The notes beneath the pieces are model-generated. The model worked only from the letters and a program-made list of their open reading frames with translations. It was not told the origin of the DNA and made no database searches. Shown here one piece after another: positions 36,597 through 42,104 of a stretch of 42,104 nt of DNA. The number at the start of each line of letters is the position of its first letter. Position 1 is the stretch's first letter. The stretch is from assembly GCA_020845455.1 (NCBI GenBank), contig JADLFO010000199.1, positions 1-42,104 of the forward strand, read 5' to 3'. Source of the stretch: Caldilineaceae bacterium (GTDB taxonomy: Bacteria > Chloroflexota > Anaerolineae > Caldilineales > Caldilineaceae). Both the position numbers and the translations under genes were made by a program.

Positions 36597-37514
36597 TCAC
36601 GACTTTCCGCCGTAGTAGATAAGCCGGCCTGAGAGCCGGAAGAGCAGGATGGTAAAGCCAATCACAATCAGGAAGAGCACCCAAGCCTGGGCAGAGGCAT
36701 AGCCCAACTTGAAGAACTGGAAGGCGGTCTGGTAGAGATAGATCGACATCATCAGCGTCGAGTCGGCAGGCGAGCCGGTGCCGCCGGTCATGACGTGAAC
36801 TTCGGTAAAGAACTGGAAGGCGGCGATCAGGCCGGTCACCACATTGAACAAGATGACCGGGCTGATCAAGGGCAGGGTGACAAACCAGATCTTCTGCCCG
36901 CCGCCGGCGCCGTCAAGCTCGGCGGCCTCCAGCAGTTCACGCGGCACATCCTGGAGCGAAGCCAGGTAAATGACGACTGCGCCGCCCACGCCCCACATGC
37001 TCATCAGGATCAACGCCGGCTTTGACCACTGTGGGCTGCCCATCCACCCAGGCCCCTGGATACCGACCAAATCCAGCACATAGTTGATCACGCCGTTGAT
37101 CGGGTCAAACATCCACAGCCAGACAATGGCCGTGGCAACCACCGGCGTGATGCTGGGCAGAAAGTAGATCGTGCGGAAGAAGGAGAGACCGCGCACCTTG
37201 GCATTGAGCAGCATCGCCAGCCCGATCCCGACCACCGTCGCCAACGGCACGCTGCCCAAGGCGTAGTAGGCCGTATTGTAAAGCGACGTCAGAAAGCGCG
37301 GGTCCTCTATCAAGTTGCGGAAATTGTCCAGCCCGACCCATTTGGGCCGGTCGAGGATCGGGTAGAAGGTGAAACTGTAGTAGAGCGAGGCCAGAAACGG
37401 ATAGACGCGGAAGGCCAGAAAGCCGGCGATCCAGGGAGAGACAAATAACAGCCCGGTAGCAAGGGCCTTGCGGTCGCTGCGTGTGAGTCTGCGCATACGC
37501 AATGCGGATATCAT
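36597..37514 (-). CDS. Sugar ABC transporter permease, MalF/UgpA type
   Basis: 305-residue membrane permease with six helices. A conserved opening FVSPWIAGFLAFRVYPFLASLYYSF and the EAA cytoplasmic loop (EAAELDGAGGGQKIWFVTLPLI) that contacts the ATPase mark it as the CUT1-family MalF-type subunit. It starts three bases after the MalG-type gene ends, and both follow the binding-protein gene. The order here (binding protein, MalG type, MalF type) is the reverse of the common order of the two permeases. No ATPase gene is present, so a shared ATPase of the MsiK/UgpC kind encoded elsewhere is expected. Confidence 0.93.
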   Translation of the reverse strand: MISALRMRRLTRSDRKALATGLLFVSPWIAGFLAFRVYPFLASLYYSFTFYPILDRPKWVGLDNFRNLIEDPRFLTSLYNTAYYALGSVPLATVVGIGLAMLLNAKVRGLSFFRTIYFLPSITPVVATAIVWLWMFDPINGVINYVLDLVGIQGPGWMGSPQWSKPALILMSMWGVGGAVVIYLASLQDVPRELLEAAELDGAGGGQKIWFVTLPLISPVILFNVVTGLIAAFQFFTEVHVMTGGTGSPADSTLMMSIYLYQTAFQFFKLGYASAQAWVLFLIVIGFTILLFRLSGRLIYYGGKS

Positions 37515-37517
37515 AGG

Positions 37518-38417
37518 TCATCCCTTCAGGCCGGTGAGCGCGATGCCTTCGATAAACGTACGCTGGGCAAAGAAGAAGAGCACAATAATGGGCAGCACGC
37601 TGAGGCAGGTCGCCGCCATGATCCAGGCGAAATTGGAAAAGCCGTAGCTGGCGCGCATATTGGCGATGCCCAGCGAGATCGTAAAGAGCGCCTTGTCGTT
37701 GATGTAGATCAGCGGGCCAAAATAGTCATTCCAGCTCCCGATGAACTGAAAGAGCGCCACGACGGCCAGCGCCGGTCGGGACAGCGGCAGGATGATCTGT
37801 GAAAAGATGCGCAGTTCGGAAGCGCCGTCGACGCGGGCGGCGTCGGCCAGTTCCTCAGGCAAACTCAGGAAGAACTGGCGCAGCAGAAAGATAAAGAAGG
37901 GATTGCCCAGGAACGTGGGGACAACCAGCGGCAAGTAGGTGTTGATCCAGTTAAGCTGTTTGAAGATCAGATACAGGGGAATAAAGGTGACAAAGCCGGG
38001 CAGGATGAGCGTCGCCAGCACCAGGCCAAAGAGCAGATCGCGCCCCGGCCAGCGCACGCGCGCAAACCCATAGGCCACCAGCGAGTTGGAGACGACCGCC
38101 CCCAGCACCGACGGCACGGCAACCAGCAGAGTGTTCCCCAGAAAACGCGAAAACTCCGCCCGTTGGAACGCAGCGATGTAATTGTCCCAGCGGATCGGGT
38201 CGGGGATCCAGATGATCGGATAGACCGCCAACTCATCGGGGTTTTTGAGCGAGGTCGAGACCATCCAAACCCAGGGTAGGACGAAGAATCCGGCGAACAA
38301 GAACAGCAGCGCGTACTTGGCAAGGACACTCATCTTGCGTGCCAGGCGCACGCGCCGTAGGTCCAATTGCTGCGGCGAAGCAGCGGGCGCAACCGCATAT
38401 TCTGTCGGCGCAGCCAT
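37518..38417 (-). CDS. Sugar ABC transporter permease, MalG type
   Basis: 299-residue CUT1-family permease with six helices. MalG-type blocks are FFVLPWVWMVSTSLKNPDEL near residue 42, RFLGNTLLVAV, and the EAA loop DAARVDGASELRIFSQIILPLSRPAL near residue 187; the protein ends with a short GIALTGLKG tail that docks the ATPase. The first 28 residues are soluble and Ala/Pro-rich. AAGGAG lies six bases before the ATG. It pairs with the MalF-type permease immediately downstream. Confidence 0.94.
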   Translation of the reverse strand: MAAPTEYAVAPAASPQQLDLRRVRLARKMSVLAKYALLFLFAGFFVLPWVWMVSTSLKNPDELAVYPIIWIPDPIRWDNYIAAFQRAEFSRFLGNTLLVAVPSVLGAVVSNSLVAYGFARVRWPGRDLLFGLVLATLILPGFVTFIPLYLIFKQLNWINTYLPLVVPTFLGNPFFIFLLRQFFLSLPEELADAARVDGASELRIFSQIILPLSRPALAVVALFQFIGSWNDYFGPLIYINDKALFTISLGIANMRASYGFSNFAWIMAATCLSVLPIIVLFFFAQRTFIEGIALTGLKG

Positions 38418-38466
38418 GGCAAACTCCTTGTCTACATCAACGGCCCCTTATAGACAAACGAGAGAC

Positions 38467-38497
38467 AAGGGGTATGGAACCCCACTCCATACCCCTT
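38467..38497. terminator. Intercistronic hairpin after the binding-protein gene
   Basis: A perfect 12-base stem (AAGGGGTATGGA, 38467-38478, with 38486-38497) has a 7-base loop. It lies between the binding-protein stop and the permease start, without a T run on the minus strand. Such hairpins commonly protect the abundant binding-protein mRNA and reduce readthrough into the permeases. Confidence 0.65.
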
Positions 38498-38515
38498 TTG
38501 TGCAGCCAAGGCGGC

Positions 38516-39916
38516 CTAGGCCTGGTTCTGCTGCAGCCAGGTGTCGAGTTCCTTCTGAGCCTGCTCCTGGACAAAGTCCAGCGCTTCTTGCGGGGTCTTC
38601 TCGCCCAGCCGAGCCTTCTCCCACTCCGCGCCAAGCATTGTCTGGTAGGAGTCGCTGGTGGGGAGTTTGGGCGGATAGAGATAATAGTCGGAGTTGAAGA
38701 GGTCGTCGAGGAAGATCTCCTCATAGCCGGGGCATTCGCCCATGACTTCGCTCTGGAAGGTCGGCCACTGGGTCATTTCCTGTGAGACCGGCCCATTGAC
38801 ACACAGCCAGGTGGTGAAGAGGCTGGTATAGACGTCGCGGTTGCCGGTGGCGCCGGTCATCGTGCTAATGATCTCCCAGGCTGCCGACGGCTCCTGCGCG
38901 CCCGCCGGGATGATCCAGCCGTCGCCATAGGTATACATGCCGCGTTCAGCTTGGCCTGCCGGTCCGGGGAAAGGCCAGACGGTAAACTCGAACCCTTCGG
39001 GCTTGAAATTGCGCAGCGTGTTATAGTGCCAAGGGCCGGTGACCAGCGTAGCGCGCAGCCCAGAGAGGAAGGGGTCTTGCCCGGCGGAGCGTTCACCGCG
39101 GCCCGCCAACGAAGCATTGTAAGCCGACAGCTTGTCTGGCCCCATCTTCTGCCAGTAGTTGACGACCCATTCCAAGGCGCGCACGTTGTTCGGGTGATTC
39201 GCCGTGACGGTCGTGCCATCCTCGGCGACGAACTGGCCGAGAAAACGGCCCGTGATCATGGTCGCCCAGGTGAAATCGCCGCCGAGCACGTCGATGTTGC
39301 CGTTTGCGTCATAAGTCGTCAACTGCTCCCAGACGGCCGTCAGTTCGTCCAAATTTTGGGGTGGGGTGTTGACGTCGACCCCCGCTTCTTCAGCCAGCTT
39401 GACATTGACAAAACAACCCATACACTGGTTCCACATGCTGGCATAATAGAAGCTGCCGTCATAGACGCCCAACTCCCAGATAGCAGGGACCATCCACTGT
39501 TTGAGCGTCTCCACCTGCTCAGGCGATCCCACGGAGTCCAGGGCCACAAGCGCCTTTTGGGCCGCCAGTTGATAGGCGATCTGGGCGCCAAAGACAACAG
39601 CCGTGGTCGGCGGATTACCCGCGGAGACAGCAGCCAGCAGCTTCTGGGTCATCGCTTCGGGCACAACGACGTGCTTGGCAACGATCTTGTCTTGCGACTC
39701 GTTGTAGCCGTTGAGAATTTTCTCGATATTGGTGGCGGCATCTTCGGTCCAACCGGTCCAGACATCGATCTCGACCGGTCCTTCTGCGGGTGACTCCCCG
39801 CCTGTGGCCTGGGGCGCGGCCGGCACACAGCCGGCAAGCGTCACAGCCGTGGTAAGCCCGGCGCCGGCATACAAGAACTGGCGACGCGTCCACTGTTTGT
39901 GGCGAAATGTGTCCAC
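38516..39916 (-). CDS. Sugar ABC transporter substrate-binding lipoprotein with Tat signal
   Basis: 466-residue family 1 extracellular solute-binding protein. The N terminus has a twin-arginine motif (TRRQFLY, Arg11-Arg12) and a lipobox TLAGC with Cys30, so it is probably Tat-exported and lipid-anchored. An acidic, Pro-rich linker follows, then the domain starting EIDVWTGWTEDAATNIEKILNGY. The C-terminal half has the conserved PAGAQEPSAAWEIISTMTG block, typical for sugar binding. The start is GTG with AGGAGG seven bases upstream. The sugar is unknown. It heads the operon behind a good promoter in the divergent region. Confidence 0.93.
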   Translation of the reverse strand: MDTFRHKQWTRRQFLYAGAGLTTAVTLAGCVPAAPQATGGESPAEGPVEIDVWTGWTEDAATNIEKILNGYNESQDKIVAKHVVVPEAMTQKLLAAVSAGNPPTTAVVFGAQIAYQLAAQKALVALDSVGSPEQVETLKQWMVPAIWELGVYDGSFYYASMWNQCMGCFVNVKLAEEAGVDVNTPPQNLDELTAVWEQLTTYDANGNIDVLGGDFTWATMITGRFLGQFVAEDGTTVTANHPNNVRALEWVVNYWQKMGPDKLSAYNASLAGRGERSAGQDPFLSGLRATLVTGPWHYNTLRNFKPEGFEFTVWPFPGPAGQAERGMYTYGDGWIIPAGAQEPSAAWEIISTMTGATGNRDVYTSLFTTWLCVNGPVSQEMTQWPTFQSEVMGECPGYEEIFLDDLFNSDYYLYPPKLPTSDSYQTMLGAEWEKARLGEKTPQEALDFVQEQAQKELDTWLQQNQA

Positions 39917-40168
39917 GGGAATGCCTCCTGTTGGCTAACAAGTAAGCTTGAAGAACATTTCGGGAGATCCGGTGTGGAGGGAATCAAAGAACAACCTGGG
40001 AGCACGCTAACTATAGCATCTTGGACAAAGAGGCGTCAAATAAGCTCAAAATGACAGAAAGGGGGGCGCGATGAAGAAGGCTAAAGTCCTGCACGCAGAA
40101 CAGCTCGCTAGACAGGTCGAGCGAGCGCACGACGATGTGACATGGCGTGCAGCCAACAGGAGGCAGCA
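39917..40168. other. Divergent region with 15-bp inverted repeat carrying both ribosome sites
   Basis: 252 bases between the binding-protein gene and the M24 peptidase gene. The 15-mer AGCCAACAGGAGGCA occurs as a perfect inverted repeat: on the minus strand at 39936-39922, just before the GTG of the binding protein, and on the plus strand at 40151-40165, four bases before... the peptidase ATG region. Each copy contains the AGGAGG ribosome site of its gene. The minus-strand promoter is listed separately; I see no clear plus-strand promoter. Confidence 0.6.
40010..40039 (-). promoter_or_regulatory. Predicted sigma-70 promoter for the sugar ABC operon
   Basis: On the minus strand TTGACG (40039-40034) and TATAGT (40015-40010) are separated by 18 bases, 5/6 matches each to the two consensus hexamers. 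The leader to the GTG start is about 90 bases long, leaving room for regulation. Confidence 0.6.
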
Positions 40169-41461
40169 ATGAACGCCCGAACCGCGCTTTCTCCTACCCC
40201 TGGCGGCGGCGCCGGCTTTCCCCAGGTTTTGTCCATGCGCCGGCGCGCCGCCGTGATCCACCGGCTCCTGAAGGGGCGTCTGGCGACGGCGCTCCCCGCC
40301 GCCATGCGCGCCGCCGATCTGGATATGTGGGTCTTGCTCTGCCAGGAAGACAACTTGGACCCCGTCTTTGCCTCGTTGATTCCGATGGATACCTGGTGTC
40401 CGATTCTGCAGATGCTAGTCTTTGTGACCCAGCCCGATGGCACAGTGGAGGGGATCAACCTCTGCGGCACGGATACCCACGATCTCTACCGCCATCCCTA
40501 TACGGGACAGATCGAGCGCGAACAGTGGCCCCTGCTGCAGCAGTTGGTCACGGAGAAGAATCCACGGCGAATTGGGGTGAATATCGGCGCGGTGGCGTGG
40601 GCGGGTGGTGGGCTGACCCACAACCTCTATCAACAACTGATGGCACATTTGCCCGATCCGTACGGCGAGCGGCTGGTCTCGGCGGAGCCGGCGGCCGTCC
40701 TGCTGCTCTCGACACTAACCGAGGATGAGCTACAGATATACGAACATGTGGTTGAGGTCGCGCACGCCGTGATCGCCGAGATCTACAGCCGCCAAGTGAT
40801 TGTCCCCGGCGTGACCACCGTGCATGATCTGGTATGGGCCTATTGGCAGCGCTGTACCGATCTGGGCTTTACCCTGGGCTTCAAGCCTTCTTTCCGGCTG
40901 TTGCGCAGCGACGCCCAACGCGCGCGCTACGGCGTCGACGACCTCGTCGTGCGGCCGGGCGATGGCATCCACTGCGACGTGGGGCTTACCTATTTGCGTC
41001 TGAATTCGGATCACCAGCAGGTTGCCTATGTGCTGTCGCCAGGCGAAGAAGAAGCGCCCGCCGGTTTACAGGTCTTGATGGCAGCGGCGAACCAACTGCA
41101 GGACATCTATATGGGTGAGTTTCGTCTGGGGCTGACCGGCAATGAGCTTTTGGCCAACATCCTGGCGCGCGCGCGCCGCGAGGGCGTTCCCAACCCGCGC
41201 ATCTATTCGCACAATGTGGGTTTCTTTGTCCACGAGCCTGGGCCGCTGATCGGTCTGCCCTGGGAGCAGGAACGGTGTGAAGGCCGCGGCGATGTGATGC
41301 TGCGCTACAACCAGTGTTTTACCATGGAACTGTCGGTCACCGCGCCGGCGCCGGAATGGGGAGACCAGGAGGTCCGGCTGGGGCTGGAGGAGGTCGTGGC
41401 CTTTACGCAGGAAGGGGTCCGCCCTCTGCACGGGCGGCAGACGAACTTCTATCTGATCTAG
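40169..41461 (+). CDS. M24-family metallopeptidase (Xaa-Pro aminopeptidase-like)
   Basis: 430-residue two-domain protein of the pita-bread fold. The N-terminal creatinase-like domain (about 1-160) is followed by the catalytic domain. All five metal ligands appear to be present: Asp in HCDVG, Asp in LNSDHQQV, His in [13 protein letters not shown], Glu in FTMELSV and Glu in GLEEVVAF. The family includes Xaa-Pro aminopeptidases, prolidases and creatinase; substrate choice is open. ATG at 40169 has AGGAGG in ideal position; an upstream ATG at 40142 does not. It is divergent from the sugar ABC operon. Confidence 0.88.
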   Translation: MNARTALSPTPGGGAGFPQVLSMRRRAAVIHRLLKGRLATALPAAMRAADLDMWVLLCQEDNLDPVFASLIPMDTWCPILQMLVFVTQPDGTVEGINLCGTDTHDLYRHPYTGQIEREQWPLLQQLVTEKNPRRIGVNIGAVAWAGGGLTHNLYQQLMAHLPDPYGERLVSAEPAAVLLLSTLTEDELQIYEHVVEVAHAVIAEIYSRQVIVPGVTTVHDLVWAYWQRCTDLGFTLGFKPSFRLLRSDAQRARYGVDDLVVRPGDGIHCDVGLTYLRLNSDHQQVAYVLSPGEEEAPAGLQVLMAAANQLQDIYMGEFRLGLTGNELLANILARARREGVPNPRIYSHNVGFFVHEPGPLIGLPWEQERCEGRGDVMLRYNQCFTMELSVTAPAPEWGDQEVRLGLEEVVAFTQEGVRPLHGRQTNFYLI

Positions 41462-41506
41462 CAGCGATCGCCGGCATCTTTTGGACTATTGCGCGGGCGC
41501 AGAATC

Positions 41507-41549
41507 TGGTAGACTATACGCGCAGCGCACCTAACAAGCAGCGCACCTA
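41507..41549 (+). promoter_or_regulatory. Extended -10-like element and 12-bp direct repeat upstream of collagen-like gene
   Basis: TGGTAGACT (41507-41515) resembles the TGGTATACT upstream of plsX and may be an extended -10; no good -35 is seen. Just downstream, GCAGCGCACCTA is repeated exactly at 41522-41533 and 41538-41549. The gene starts about 75 bases later. Confidence 0.35.
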
Positions 41550-41622
41550 TGTCGGGCCTGTATTCTCCTGGCGCGCAATCCATTATTCATCATTGCATAG
41601 AGATTCCATAGAGGAGCAGACC

Positions 41623-42104
41623 ATGAAATTGTCACCGGGCGTGATCGCGGCAATCGCAGCCGTTTTCATCCTGACCGGCGTGGCCGTGGCGCAGACACCC
41701 GAACCCGAGGACAGCTATACCGGGTGTCTCAACGAGGAGGGCGCTATCACCAAGGTGGCCGTGGGCGAAGAGCCGCTTGAGGAATGCAGCGCGGGCGAAA
41801 CCCAGATCACCTGGAATCAGACCGGCCCCGCAGGGCCGCAGGGCGAGCCGGGCAAATCCGGCCCCATCGGCCCGGCAGGGCCGGCCGGCCCTGCCGGTGA
41901 GCCGGGAGAGAAGGGCGACCCCGGCACGGCTGGCAAGGCTGGGGCGCAGGGTGAGCCAGGCCCGATTGGCCCGATGGGTCCTGCCGGCCCGCAGGGAGAC
42001 AAGGGCGCCCCAGGCGGGGCCGGTCCGGCTGGGCCGGCGGGCGAGCAAGGTGAGCCGGGTGCGCAAGGCGAACCAGGCGTCCAGGGTGAGCAGGGCGAGC
42101 AGGG
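41623..42104 (+). CDS. Secreted collagen-like (Gly-X-Y repeat) protein, 3' truncated by window edge
   Basis: The frame is open to the window end; about 160 residues are visible. A signal peptide (residues 1-23, ending VAVA before QTP) is followed by a short domain with two cysteines (Cys35 and Cys55) likely to form a disulfide, then an uninterrupted Gly-X-Y tract from Gly68 onward, rich in [15 protein letters not shown] and GPIGP triplets. This is a bacterial collagen-like protein expected to form an extracellular triple helix, perhaps in a sheath or adhesive surface layer. GAGGAG lies six bases before the ATG. The C-terminal domain, which would show its role, lies beyond the window. Confidence 0.88.
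   Translation, partial: MKLSPGVIAAIAAVFILTGVAVAQTPEPEDSYTGCLNEEGAITKVAVGEEPLEECSAGETQITWNQTGPAGPQGEPGKSGPIGPAGPAGPAGEPGEKGDPGTAGKAGAQGEPGPIGPMGPAGPQGDKGAPGGAGPAGPAGEQGEPGAQGEPGVQGEQGEQ

Noticed and set aside
41632-42066. Antisense open frames within the collagen-like gene, one of which also reads as Gly-Pro-rich collagen-like repeats
   Set aside because: GGC/GCC and CCG/CGG codons of Gly-X-Y tracts are complementary, so the antisense strand gives a similar pattern by chance. There is no ribosome site or signal peptide.

Overview
The window is GC-rich, gene-dense bacterial DNA with no tRNA, rRNA, CRISPR array or insertion sequence that I can see. Gene content suggests a filamentous or aerobic Chloroflexota lineage (Caldilineae or Anaerolineae type). 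Pointers are a SARP/BTAD-AAA regulator, a YfhO-type membrane protein, a proline/threonine-rich TolB-like exported protein, a Tat-lipoprotein sugar ABC system without its own ATPase, a collagen-like secreted protein and NarX/NarL-type regulators. This assignment is inferred from gene families, not from a marker gene.

Layout. 1-3.2 kb: the end of a YihY/BrkB gene converges on a large YfhO-like membrane protein. 3.7-5.6 kb: plsX and a NERD-like membrane protein, closed by a nested inverted repeat against convergent radC. 6.7-7.4 kb: a DUF998 membrane protein. 7.7-17.3 kb: a long plus-strand run of thyX, cysD, cysNC, a nucleotide-sugar dehydrogenase, a TolB-like protein, an APS-type cysH, an epimerase and a GT2 glycosyltransferase. 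It joins sulfate activation and reduction to sugar-polymer genes. 17.2-22.7 kb: a SARP-type regulator whose 3' end runs antisense into the GT2 gene, divergent from two ABM-fold proteins (one fused to rhodanese), an alpha/beta hydrolase and an APH-like kinase.

22.8-34.2 kb is the most notable part. An eight-gene minus-strand operon encodes a periplasmic complex of the nitrite oxidoreductase / type II DMSO reductase group: a Tat-exported molybdopterin subunit resembling NxrA, an Fe-S subunit very like NxrB of Nitrospira and anammox bacteria, a heme-b subunit of the NxrC/EbdC type, a TorD-type chaperone, two small proteins between the A and B genes, a polytopic membrane protein at the end, and a degenerate receiver-domain protein at the head. 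Just upstream, separated by a good terminator, are a NarX-type kinase and a NarL-type regulator. Together they look like a nitrate/nitrite-responsive respiratory module. The sequence cannot say whether it oxidises nitrite or reduces nitrate.

34.3-42.1 kb holds a luciferase-like flavin oxidoreductase, a decayed Gfo/Idh remnant, a sugar ABC transporter operon with a PmoA-like (DUF6807) protein, a divergent M24 peptidase and the start of a collagen-like protein. Throughout the window, short degenerate tandem repeats (10-15 bp units) recur at gene boundaries and in N-terminal coding regions.
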